Of a stretch of 64,000 nucleotides of DNA, positions 1-10,915 are shown piece by piece. The position numbers and the translations under genes are program-made. Source of the stretch: Morinoia aosen. Lineage: Eukaryota; Arthropoda; Malacostraca; Amphipoda; Talitridae. The notes under the pieces are model-generated. The model worked only from the letters and a program-made list of their open reading frames with translations. It was not told the DNA's origin and made no database searches. Each line of letters begins with the position of its first letter. The stretch's first letter is position 1. The stretch lies in assembly GCA_030386875.1 (NCBI GenBank), contig CM059570.1, positions 29,875,422 to 29,939,421 on the forward strand. Direction: 5' to 3'.

Positions 1-1430
1 TCCCCCCCCCCCCTCCCCCTCACTCCTTCCCTCTCCCCCTTCTCCGTCGCTCTGCCCCCCTCGCTCCTATCTGATTACCCCTCTCGCCCCATAAAAGGCT
101 TGTTTGCCTCGCCCTTGACTCTCATAACAAACTTATTTTTGCCTTTATCACTCCTCGGCCGGAAAATAAGGAAAGTCGTTTTCTTTCTCACGGCCTTACA
201 TTTCGCACGCAATAACGAATGGAAGAACTTGAGGTCGTAGAAGCTCTAGATAGGCTCCCGCCTTAAAAAATTAGTTTTCTATAGAGGCGCCGCGGCTTTA
301 ACGGCGGTGTCGTGTCTTTCTTTTATTTAATATAAACTCGGCGGGTGTTGCGAGCGGCCGCTGAAATAGGCATGACTGGCTGGACGTCACACCTTTGATG
401 CTGAAATTGGTTTTCTGAATTTCTGATTGCTTTAGGGCTTTTAAGGTTCTCTTTTAATGCTTTGAAATAAAGTTCTTTTCGATGCTTTGAAATAAAGTTC
501 TCTTTAAATGTTCTGAATTAAATTATCTTTCAAAACTTTGAAATAAAATTCTCTTTCAATACTTTGAAATAAAATTTTCATTTAATACTTTGAAATACTG
601 CTTTGAAATATTCTTTCAATGCTTCGAAGTAAAATTATCTTACAATGCTATGAAATTCGAAATGTTGATTTCAGAACAACTTGCATCACACGCATAGCAT
701 TATCGGCTGACTGACTATGCGAGAGCTAGTTTCTATGTAAAATAAATCAGGATTTTGAAACGGGTTTGAAAAGTTCTATTCGTGAAAGCATCCACACAAA
801 AAAAGTGTTCTATTCCGATCGAGAAATTCATACGAGACGAGCCCCTTTTGTGCGACTAGAAAATTGCGTATTAAAAACTTGTGACTCCAAAGTTGTTTGT
901 TAGCACCCATGAATCTCAGCTCCGACCCCGCTTCCATTTCAAACTATGTGCTTATTAAATATTTACCTGAATATTTTTTTTCAGAAGTCAAAATTCGGCG
1001 TGCTTCTAAAAATAGGGCGTTTGAGGTTAACTCAAATAAAAAAATGGCTAAGCCAAAACTCAGGTTTGAATTAGAAATGATTGATTTGTTTCACATTGCA
1101 ACGTGGAAATTAATTGTAAAATACGGACAACGAAAAATAGACAAATGTCAAGACTGAGAATACGCAACTTAAGACTTTACTGAATTAAAATTTACGCTTA
1201 AATTGTAAAAATTAAAATATGGGTCTCAAAATATTTCAAAGTCACATTTCCATAATGTCTCAGCTTCGTACCTCCGCGAATTTCGTGTAGCTCTGTCGGT
1301 AAAATGAATTGCTGGTTTGTCTTAACGAAATTGTGATTACACTTTTACCGAAAACGTACTGTCCTTCCAAAAGACTGTACTGCTTGTGAACTTAGGACTT
1401 CATGTTGCACCATGGCTAAAATCATACTAG
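1..1430. other. Non-coding DNA, presumed dpr intron
   Basis: The first ~60 bases are a C/T-rich tract and the rest is AT-rich single-copy-looking sequence. No exon with convincing splice sites or a recognisable protein segment was found. An 86-codon open frame at 897-1157 has no recognisable motif and is probably chance. Its position upstream of the first visible dpr exon suggests intron of that gene. Confidence 0.4.
425..665. repeat. Degenerate ~26-bp tandem repeat
   Basis: About eight imperfect copies of a unit with core CTTTGAAATAAARTTCTCTTT. Copies differ by several substitutions and small indels, so the array looks older than the long arrays further right. Confidence 0.6.
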
Positions 1431-1437
1431 ATCAACA

Positions 1438-1827
1438 CCCCTCAGGGGGATACAACTATTGTGTCTATGGGAATTAGCGCTCCCTGGGGGATACAACTAT
1501 TGTGTCTATGGGAATTAGCGCTCTCAGGGGGACTGTGTAAGGGCCTGAGCTAAAGGTTAGGTAGGCTTTCTTTTTGTTAAAATATAGATTTTTGTTTTGT
1601 TACGGACCATCTTTTTTCGGTTCACTGCTGTCCTGTTTTTCAGCACCTACTACTTTCTTCTTCAATTTTTTTTTGTTTCATGATCTTCTTTCACAACTTA
1701 CTGTTTCTATGCCTTTCTGCGTAGATTCCGAGTTTCCTTAGCTCCATACTAAATGGTGCCTTCCTTCCTCTCTTTGGATCGCATTTGTTGCTGGGTTGGG
1801 GGGCTAAAACTAACGACTAATCTAATC
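1438..1827 (+). mobile_element. SINE-like element, copy 1, with 11-bp target-site duplication
   Basis: The copy starts with the CCCCTCAGGGGGATACAACT head and ends with the ..AATCTAATC tail shared by the family. It is flanked by CTAGATCAACA at 1427-1437 and 1828-1838, a perfect 11-bp target-site duplication. The head segment (ATACAACTATTG to TTAGCGCTC) is present twice in tandem, which explains the length of 390 rather than ~361 bp. It has no coding capacity. Confidence 0.75.
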
Positions 1828-1838
1828 CTAGATCAACA

Positions 1839-2065
1839 TATAGAGTGCCCCCAAAAATGTACCCACTCTTTGACTGCTCAATACTCACGCACTTAGCTCT
1901 AGCGTGAGGGCTTAATGACAATGACGTAGGTACATGTTAAATCAAAGAAAAATAAGCAATTCGAGACAATAAAGAGTCATAACAGAAAACTGAGATGCAC
2001 CTGAAACAAAAACGAAAAGTAAACGAGTAATCGCCAGTAAAAAGACTAGTGCATGTTTTGAGCCA
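1839..2065. mobile_element. DNA-transposon remnant (terminal fragment)
   Basis: The segment begins AGTGCCCCCAAAAATGTACC followed by CACTCTTTGACTG. It resembles 17365-17480 (GTGTCTCAAAAAAAATATGT, TCCTCCTTTGACTG). Its right part, GCACCTGAAACAAAAACG, is the inverted counterpart of TTGTTTCAGGTG in that second copy. This suggests a short inverted-repeat element. Superfamily is unresolved, and no transposase is visible. Confidence 0.35.
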
Positions 2066-2075
2066 CCATGATGCG

Positions 2076-2407
2076 TCCCTCAAGGGGATTCAAGTATTGT
2101 AAGAATGGAAATTAGCGCTCATAGGGGGAATAAGTGAGGTCCTGAGCAAAAGGTTAGATAGGCATTTTTTTGTTGAAAGAGAATGGTTTTTTGTTTAGTT
2201 ACGGATCATCTTTCTTCGGTTCAATACTTTCCAGTTTTTCAGCAACTACAACTCTCTTCTTTAACTTTTATTTTTTTTCATAAACTTCTTTCTCAACTCA
2301 CTGTTTCTTTACCCGCGTTACATTATCTCCATTCTAAGTGGTGCCTTCTTCCCCTTCTCTTTGGAACACCTTTGTTTCGGTTAGGGAAGCTTAAATAGAA
2401 CCTAATA
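2076..2407 (+). mobile_element. SINE-like element, copy 2
   Basis: A diverged copy: head CCCTCAAGGGGATTCAAGTA, GGAAATTAGCGCTC, the central TTTTTCAGC segment and the tail GGTTAGGGAAGCTTAAAT. It is sense to the dpr gene. No clear target-site duplication was seen. Confidence 0.7.
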
Positions 2408-3535
2408 TTTTTATAAGACACTTTGTACTCCGCCTGTTATCGCAATGAGCTGTAATGAACCAGGCACTGTGCATCAAATTCTGCATCACACGTGATGCAA
2501 GCTATATATGTAAAAAAAAATTTACGTGGTACTATTTTTGCCTAATGAATCAGTTGTGGAAATTTTTCTCTTAAAAATACGCATTTCTCTACATGTCCAA
2601 ACTACAGTGAAACTGGTTATTAAATCACTGAAATCCCTAGAATATATGAACCTATATTCAAAGATAACAGAAATACCAATTACTAAGCTTGGATATTGAT
2701 GGAAAATAGCAATTAGCAGAGATAGGTTATTTTTTGGGAGTGAAATTTCCTTTTACATGTGGAAAATGTTAGCTCCGCAAAAAAATCAGTGCATAGGGAG
2801 TTTTCTCGCCTGGGTTTCTCCTTCATAAAAAATAAAAATAAAAATTATTCCTTTTTCATCATGATGAAGAATAAATAGGCGAGGAAATTCCCTTGACACG
2901 TGCTTTTTATAGGCAGAGCAAAAGAGGAACTTTTGATGAGGGAAGCTCGGCAAATTTTGCAGTCACTTTAAAAGACTAATTATAACATGGTACTCATTAT
3001 AATATCGGAAGCTAATATTGCCATGCTAGAAAACCCTTCTCTGTATGAAAATTTAAAAAAGTGGTTGCAAAAATTTTGTCCATGGGATTCGAAAAGACAC
3101 AAGCAAGCGCATAAATTTTGAAAAAGTTTCACACAAAATTTAATTTTCAACTATTTTAGTGGCCAAACAAATTTTCACAAGTTAAATGACCCCTTGTTTG
3201 AGTTATTATTCAATTTACGTAAAGTGCACTATCAAAACTGAACAGTTTGCATGATGCGTCTTAGCACGGGATTAACGCTCAATTCTTTTTGTTCTCAGCT
3301 CTTTTATTCACGTCTTGGTGTTAAGAAAAATATGGGCGAGGTAATTAATCGATGATCCTACCATTGAAGCAAGCTTTTTTTGAAAAAGCCATGCATCCTA
3401 CAGTCTCCCCTCTCATGTTAAAGGATACCACGGTACTTGTAAGTGTAAACTTCCGTGATTCAAGTGAGAAGACCATGGTACTGAATGGGTTAACTCTCGG
3501 GCCATAACATCGACGAGCTCTTCACGTTAATTACG
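2408..3535. other. AT-rich non-coding DNA
   Basis: No exon, RNA gene or repeat could be supported here. Presumed intron of the dpr gene. Confidence 0.4.
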
Positions 3536-3539
3536 ATGT

Positions 3540-5183
3540 TCTTTGCTGTTACCAGGTGATTATAGACCTTTTTCTGCTGTTGTCATGTGATTACAGAACT
3601 TTTTTCAACTGTTGTCATGTGATTACAGGACTTTTTCTACTGTTGTGTGATTACAGGACTGTTTCCTACTGTTATGTGATTACAGGACTGTTTCCTACTG
3701 TTATGTGATTACAGGACTTTTTCTACTGTTGTCATGTGATCACAGGACTTTTTCTACTGTTGTCATGTGATCACAGGACTTTTTCTACTGTTGTCGTGTG
3801 ATTACAGGACTGTTTTCTACTGTTTTCATGTGATTACAGGATTTTTTAACCGTTGTCGTGTGATTACAGGGCTGTTTTCTCCTATGAATATAAAATTACA
3901 GGGATGTTTTCTACCGTGATCATAAAATTACGGGGCTGTTTTCTACTGTGATTGTAAATTTACAGGGCTGTTTTCTACTGTGATTGTAAATTTACAGGGC
4001 TGTTTTCTCCTGTTACCACGTGACTGCAGGAATGTTTTCTGATGTTATCACTGGCTTGCAGGACTGTTTTTTTACAGTGACTAGTTAAGAACAGGACTGA
4101 TCTATAGGTTGGTATTTTTATAACTTGACTTTTTATCGTATGATTTGATTTTAAAACTGTTCTCCAGAAGGATTTTTTAATTACAAAACTGAGCTCCTGA
4201 ATAATTTTTTTAACTACGAAACTATTATCTGGAATAATATTATCATTCCAAAATAGTTATCCAGGATATTTTCTTATCACTAAAGCTATTCTCTAGAATT
4301 ATTTTTTGATTATTAGATAGTGTTATTTTGAATAAAAAATTGTTTCCACCATGATCTTTCGATTGCAGGATTGTTTATAGTTGTTTCCTTTGATTGAAGG
4401 ACTGTTTTCTGTTGCCATTCTTCAGTTGCAAGACTATTTTCTACTGTGATGACTCGACTGCCGGACAACTTGTATTGTGATGATTCGACTGCCGGACAAT
4501 TTGTATTATGATGACTCGACTGCTGGACAATTTCTACTGTGATGACTCGACTGCAGGACAATTTTCTATTGTGTTGCGACTGCCAGACAATTTCTATTGT
4601 GATGACTCGACTGCCGGACAATTTCTATTGTGATGACTCGACTGCCGGACTATTTTCTACTATGATGACTCGACTGCAGGACAATTTTCTATTGTGATGA
4701 CTCGACTGCAGGACAATTTTCTATTGTGATGACTCGACTGCCGGACAATTTCTATTGTGATGACTCGACTGCCGGACTATTTTCTACTGTGATGACTCGA
4801 CTGCAGGACAATTCTCTATTGTGATGAATCGACTGCCGGACTATTTTCTACTATGATGACTCGACTGCCGGACAATTTTCTACTGTGATGACTCGACTGC
4901 AGGACAATTTTCTATTGTGATGACTCGACTGCCGGACAATTTCTACTGTGATGACTCGACTGCCGGACAATTTCTGTTGTGATGACTCGACTGCCGGACT
5001 GTTTTCTACTGTGATGACTCGACTGCAGGAGAGCTATCGCAATCCTTCGATTTTTAAAACGTCCTCTATTGCTTTCATTGCAATGGCAAAGTACTGAATT
5101 ACTTCTTGAATTACGTACAGAACTGTTCTCCACAGTGATATATAAATCCAGGACGGTTCTCTACCATGATCCTTGGCTTACAG
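3540..5183 (+). repeat. ~30-32-bp array leading into the dpr exon acceptor
   Basis: There are more than 40 imperfect copies. The left part uses TGTGATTACAGGACTGTTTT; the right part uses TGATGACTCGACTGCCGGAC plus AATTTCTATTG. The last unit, CTTACAGGACTGTTCTCAAC at 5177-5196, is the sequence immediately in front of the first visible dpr exon. Most units carry an acceptor-like (T)RCAGGAC or CTGCAGGAC core, so the array looks like repeated copies of the acceptor region. Confidence 0.8.
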
Positions 5184-5204
5184 GACTGTTCTCAACGGTG
5201 ATAG

Positions 5205-5356
5205 TGGGCAAGGAGCAGCGGTACCTGCAGGCGGGCTCTCTGCTGTCGCTAGACTGCGTCGTGCGCCACACTAAGCACGCGCCGCCCGCTGTACTCTGGT
5301 ACAGGAACGGCCTTCCCCTCGACTACGACTCCCCTAGGGGAGGTATCGCTATCCAG
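5205..5356 (+). CDS. dpr: Dpr-family Ig protein, exon carrying the first half of Ig domain 2
   Basis: Dpr proteins (defective proboscis extension response) are two-Ig cell-surface proteins that bind DIP partners and help specify neuronal wiring. The exon reads ..VGKEQRYLQAGSLLSLDC, then a VLWYRNG segment with the invariant Ig tryptophan, then DYDSPRGGIAIQ. The Cys, the Trp and the (Y)DSxRGG motif are typical of Dpr Ig2. It ends CAG|GTGGGG in phase 0 and joins the exon at 18568 in frame. The acceptor is uncertain: ATAG|TG at 5205 is preferred, but TTACAG|GA at 5184 is also open. Both splice sites lie in or against minisatellites. Which dpr paralogue this is cannot be told. Confidence 0.85.
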
Positions 5357-7612
5357 GTGGGGAGGCATTGCTATCCAGGTGGGGAGGCATTGCTATCCAG
5401 GTGGGGAGGCATCGCTATCCAGCTGGGGAGGCATCGCTATCCAGGTGGGGAGGCATCGCTATCCAGGTGGGGAGGCATCGCTATCCAGGTGGGGAGGCAT
5501 CGCTAACCAGGTGGGGAGGCATCGCTATCCAGGTGGGGAGGCATCGCTATCCAGGTGGGGAGGCATCGGTATCCAGGTGGGGAGGCATCGCTATCCAGGT
5601 GGGGAGGCATCGCTATCCAGGTGGGGAGGCATCGCTATCCAGGTGGGGAGGCATCGCTATCCAGGTGGGGAGGCATCGCTATCCAGGTGGGGAGGCATCG
5701 CTATCCAGGTGGGGAGGCATCGGTATCCAGGTGGGGAGGCATCGGTATCCAGGTGGGGAGGCATCGCTATCCAGGTGGGGAGGCATCGGTATCCAGGTGG
5801 GGAGGCATCGGTATCCAGGTGGGGAGGCATCGCTATCCAGGTGGGGAGGCATTGCTATCCAGGTGGGGAGGCATCGCTATCCAGGTGGGGAGGCATTGCT
5901 ATCCAGGTGGGGAGGCATCGGTATCCAGGTGGGGAGGCATCGGCATCCAGGTGGGGAGGCATTGCTATCCAGGTGGGGAGGCATTGCTATCCAGGTGGGG
6001 AGGCATCGCTATCCAGGTGGGGAGGCATCGGTATCCAGGTGGGGAGGCATCGCTATCCAGGTGGGGAGGCATTGCTATCCAGGTGGGGAGGCATTGCTAT
6101 CCAGGTGGGGAGGCATTGCTATCCAGGTGGGGAGGCATTGCTATCCAGGTGGGGAGGCATCGCTATCCAGGTGGGGAGGCATCGGTATCCAGGTGGGGAG
6201 GCATCGCTATCCAGGTGGGGAGGCATTGCTATCCAGGTGGGGAGGCATTGCTATCCAGGTGGGGAGGCATCGCTATCCAGGTGGGGAGGCATTGCTATCC
6301 AGGTGGGGAGGCATCGCTATCCAGGTGGGGAGGCATCGGTATCCAGGTGGGGAGGCATCGCTATCCAGGTGGGGAGGCATCGGTATCCAGGTGGGGAGGC
6401 ATCGCTATCCAGGTGGGGAGGCATCGGTATCCAGGTGGGGAGGCATCGCTATCCAGGTGGGGAGGCATCGGTATCCAGGTGGGGAGGCATAGCTATCCAG
6501 GTGGGGAGGCATCGGTATCCAGGTGGGGAGGCATCGGTATCCAGGTGGGGAGGCATCGGTCTCCAGGTGGGGAGGCATCGGTATCCAGGTGGGGAGGCAT
6601 CGCTATCCAGGTGGGGAGGCATCGCTATCCAGGTGGGGAGGCATCGCTATCCAGGTGGGGAGGCATCGCTATCCAGGTGGGGAGGCATTGCTATCCAGGT
6701 GGGGAGGCATTGCTATCCAGGTAGGGAGGCATTGCTATCCAGGTGGGGAGGCATTGCTATCCAGGTGGGGAGGCATCGCTATCCAGGTGGGGAGGCATCG
6801 CTATCCAGGTGGGAAGGCATCGCTATCCAGGTGGGAAGGCATCGGTATCCAGGTGGGGAGGCATCGCTATCCAGGTGGGGAGGCATCGCTACCCAGGTGG
6901 GGAGGCATCGCTATCCAGGTGGGGAGGCATCGCTATCCAGGTGGGGAGGCATTGCTATCCAGGTGGGGAGGCATTGCTATCCAGGTGGGGAGGCATTGCT
7001 ATCCAGGTGGGGAGGCATCGCTATCCAGGTGGGGAGGCATCGCTATCCAGGTGGGAAGGCATCGGTATCCAGGTGGGGAGGCATCGCTATCCAGGTGGGG
7101 AGGCATCGCTACCCAGGTGGGGAGGCATCGCTATCCAGGTGGGGAGGCATCGCTATCCAGGTGGGGAGGCATGGCTATCCAGGTGGGGAGGCATGGCTAT
7201 CCAGGTGGGGAGGCATGGCTATCCAGGTGGGGAGGCATCGCTATCCAGGTGGGGAGGCATCGCTATCCAGGTGGGAAGGCATCGCTATCCAGGTGGGAAG
7301 GCATCGGTATCCAGGTGGGGAGGCATCGCTATCCAGGTGGGGAGGCATCGCTACCCAGGTGGGGAGGCATCGCTATCCAGGTGGGGAGGCATGGCTATCC
7401 AGGTGGGGAGGCATGGCTATCCAGGTGGGGAGGCATGGCTATCCAGGTGGGGAGGCATGGCTACCCAGGTGGGGAGGCATCGCTATCCAGGTGGGGAGGC
7501 ATCGCTATCCAGGTGGGGAGGCATGGCTATCCAGGTGGGAAGGCATCGCTATCCAGGTGGGGAGGCATCGCTATCCAGGTGGGGAGGCATCGCTATCCAG
7601 GTGGGGAGGTGG
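5357..7612 (+). repeat. 22-bp minisatellite (~102 copies) built from the exon 3' end and splice donor
   Basis: The unit has core GTGGGGAGGCATCGCTATCC then AG. It starts at the exact exon/intron boundary, and each copy repeats the exon end (ATCCAG) plus the donor (GTGGGG). Variants include ATTGCT, ATCGGT, ATGGCT and GTGGGAAGG, the last two grouped mainly in the right third. Since 22 is not a multiple of 3 and few stops occur, all three plus frames are open over long stretches; the resulting 300-767-codon frames are not taken as proteins. Confidence 0.95.
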
Positions 7613-9780
7613 AGATATGGATGTTCAGGTGGGGTCTCCAAGAGTGGGGGATAAGTGGAAGTATTTAGATCAATTGAATTGACCGAGGGGAAACAATCTA
7701 CAAAATTCGTTTTTTCCGATATAAGAAATTGTAAAAGTGGCCCTTCAGAAATTTTTTATTCCATGTAAACTTATTTTATGGGAGAAAATCGAGCCCCTTT
7801 CTTCATTTGGAAAGAAGTAGACAAATCATTTTCCGGCACCTGAATTATAGTAAAAGAATAACTTCAAGTGTAGGGAAAACAGGAAAAAGAAGTTAACGTT
7901 TCTAATACTGTTGTGGTAATAGAAGAAACCGCCATTTTAAATGCATCAGTAAGGAAAAAAAGAATAACCAAGTTTAATACTTCGCCACGAAATAGAAGGT
8001 AACCATGTTAAGTGTATCAAAAGGAAATGAATTAATCATTTAAACTGCAGCAATAATAAATAAAAACACTATGTTGAATGTGGTGGTCAAAAAGGGAAAT
8101 GAGCTCATGAAGTGAGATGGTGAGAAAAATGAAAAATACCCTGTAGAATACGGTGGTAAAAATGAAATGAAATTGTGATAAAATAGAAATTAAATCAACC
8201 ATTTTAACTGCACCAATAAGAAATGAAAACACCATGTTGAACGTGTGGTAAAAAACTTAAAAACACTTTAAATTAGATGGTGAAAGCAGACTTGTATTCC
8301 AAAGTCTTTTTAAAGCCTTGAGTTTGAACGTCTTATTAATAGCTTATGCTAGATTTCGACAACGACAGCAACCTCTTAACTTCTGACTATGGCTGTTATT
8401 CTTAAAATTTCCCCTAAGGAACCAAATTGTATGTTTTATGACAATTCAGGGTTTCACACGATTGCAAAGCATTAATGCGAGGGAACTAACTAACAAAGTA
8501 CTAAAAAGACTCCATCGCATCATGCGCTTACAAACGGGTCTTATTTATTATAACCCTAGTAATTAAGATTATCACTCAATAATTAAGAAAAATTCTTGAC
8601 GTTTATCTACTCAACTATGGAAATGGGATATGTTTTCCCTTTAAAATAAGGTTTTTTCTCCAAAAGTTTTCTCTAAGGTTTCTTTAGTATTGATCAGGAT
8701 TCTATAAAATTCTAATTGGCTTCTTAATTGCGTGGACTAAAGTTACCCCAAATGGTTTGGCCTTCCAATGAAAGGGCTGTCATTCATTTAACTAAGCCTA
8801 CGTAATTATTTAGATCAATTTTATTGTGTACTAGTAGTTAACAATGAAAAAATAAAGCCTTTCACTTTAAAATAGAATTTTCTTCTTCACTTCACTATGA
8901 TAGATGCGTCGGGAGAATTTTAATGCAAACTCATGAGTAGTTTCTGACCAGTGGAGTTTCAGTTTTGCTGAGTAACGCCTAAATTGCTTTGCTTTAGAAC
9001 GAAAGATAGCAGTAATTTTCCTTAAATTATGATCTTGATACTCAGTACGGTGTGAACTTGCCCTCGATGTATTAAGAATATAAAAATGAGGTAAGTGGTT
9101 TATTAATATCCTTCAGAAAGGACGTTGACCGATACTAGGTTCGAATTGAAAATTTCCGCTCTTTGTATGAGGCCGTGTGTTATGCGAAGGCTTGTGAGCT
9201 CTTTTAGGGTATATAGGGGAAAGGTTATATTGAGTGGCCGGAAAATCCTTTCCATTTTTCTGATATCGTATACAACACGCACCTTTTGGTACACTACATC
9301 AATAAACTACTCCTTGCTTGCCTTAATTTCCCATGTCTCAACTTCTAGCTGAACCATCGACTCAGCAGAACTCGAGTCGGAGCATTTGTTGAAATACAGG
9401 AGGGAAGGAATTTTTATTTTTACAAACACTTTAGGAGTAAACAATTCCAATAGATAAACTGCGCGCTCGAGCAGCAAAGTTTTCAAATGGCCCAGTAACT
9501 ATTTATGTAGTGTGCTTGTATTTTTTTACATTGAAAAAGCAAACTAATATATCTCTACCTGTAATACTCCCCTCATACAACTAAGTCTATCCCTCCAACT
9601 AGTTATTTTGCACCTATCTTATACATGTCAGTTCTATTGTAAATTATTGATGTTCTCTAGATTGTAACGATTACAAAGTTCATTGGTATCAAATGGAAAT
9701 ATTTCTAGCTGTATTACACCTTAAATAGAATAAAGTCTTTTCCTCCATCTAATTAAGTTTTGGGCTTCGCTAATTCATTT
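7613..9780. other. Intron DNA with a weak ~60-bp degenerate repeat
   Basis: Between about 7900 and 8290 several loose copies of AAACACYATGTTGAA..GTGGT and GGAAATGA..TTAATCATTT occur about 60 bp apart. The rest is AT-rich with no supported gene. GACTAAAGTTACCCCAAAT near 8739 is a stray piece of the ~80-90-bp satellite found at 10650 and 14300. Confidence 0.4.
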
Positions 9781-9789
9781 CAATTCTAT

Positions 9790-10170
9790 CGCGAGTTCAA
9801 CGAGAACGATTTGATGAACTGTTCTCTGCTGCTATTTGCCCTTTAAAACTAACTTGAAATATAGTTGAGGCGAAAACCGGATACTATGTTAATTGATTTG
9901 AGAAAAGGAAGAAAAATTGCTAGTGATATCCGTCGAGTCTTTCTAGGCTTCATTCACCTCCATGATAAAAGTAGTTGAAATCTATGGAGTAATATCCGTA
10001 GTGGGTTTGTAGTCTAAATTTCTGGCAAGAGAAGTAACTGAAATCTTAGGAGTAATATCCGTAGAGTGTTTGTAGACATCATTTAAAGTAACAAAAGTAA
10101 CTGAAATCTCAGGAGTTATTTCCGTAGAGTGTTGAAAGATTTTCATTGCAGGTAGAAGTAATTAGAATTT
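9790..10170 (+). repeat. Diverged copy of the segment at 16355-17010
   Basis: Two anchors recur in order in both segments. The first is AAAACTAACTT..AGTTGARGC.AAAACYGGAT; the second is GATATCCGTCG/AATATCCGTCG. Both then continue into tandem units of GTAACTGAAATCT.AGGAGT with TATCCGTAGAGTGT. This copy has about three units of roughly 66 bp. It looks like an old duplication inside the same intron. Confidence 0.6.
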
Positions 10171-10649
10171 TAGGAGTTTCGTGGGGTATTTTACATGCAC
10201 TAAACCAAGGAATATTAACTGTGACATTTTTTTCCTGTGTAACGGGGTTATGGCACTCGAAAGACTTGTTTCATTCAACTTCATCTCAAAAAGCTCATTT
10301 TATTTAATCAAATATATCAGATTAATGATGTCGTTATGGGAAAAAAATTACATATACTACGTGAGGCCATGCCGTTTTCACAGAAGTAGAGTCATTCTCC
10401 CTTAATCTAAATTCTATTAAAGCTAACTCAAGCAGAACTATTTACTGTGACTGCTATCCAGTCTTTATACAATTATTGTTATTCATATTGTGGTATCTCT
10501 GATTTTCCTTCTCATATCTGCTAGAAGCAGCATCGCTTAATGTAGAGCTTAACATTTTACGTTGCTTCTCATTTAATTTCTAACCGCATCTTTATTCTGC
10601 AAGCAATAAATTTTAGCGCATGAATAATCTTCCCCTCGCGAAGCCGAAG

Positions 10650-10915
10650 GCTATTTAGGGTAAATGTAAAGACTTGAGTTACCCTGAAAAATTGAAGTTG
10701 ATGCGCTGTAGAAAGAACTGCATGTAATAATAAGAAACAATAGAAACTGATAACACTTGCTAGTAAAGTCACCAGGCGGTTGGTTAGGGTAATCGTGTCC
10801 AAAGAAGTTACCCTGAAAAAGACGAATAAATGCCTATATAGCACTAAAAACAAGTGATGGTGGTTTGTATGGTAATTGCTGGGACTAAAGTTACACTAAA
10901 TTATATCGAATAATA
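10650..10915 (+). repeat. Left remnant of an ~80-90-bp satellite with GGGTAA..TTACCC hairpins
   Basis: AGGGTAAATGTAAAGACTTG+AGTTACCCT, AGGGTAATCGTGTCCAAAG+AAGTTACCCT and GGTAATTGCTGGGACTAAAG+TTACACT are three related units able to form short stem-loops. The last runs directly into ACGCACTAATGAC, the seed of the 13-bp array that follows. Confidence 0.65.

Noticed and set aside
5069-5506. A continuous 145-codon frame as the complete dpr exon, extending through the array to TAA at 5504
   Set aside because: Joining at CAG|GTGGGG (5356) restores a perfect Ig domain with the 18568 exon; read-through would add repeat peptide and end the domain before its second cysteine.
5379-7682. A 767-codon plus-strand frame (GRHRYPGGEASLSRWGGIAI-type repeat) as a secreted repeat protein
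   Set aside because: It is only the 22-bp array read through; two other plus frames are equally open, and the conserved exon ends at the array's first base.
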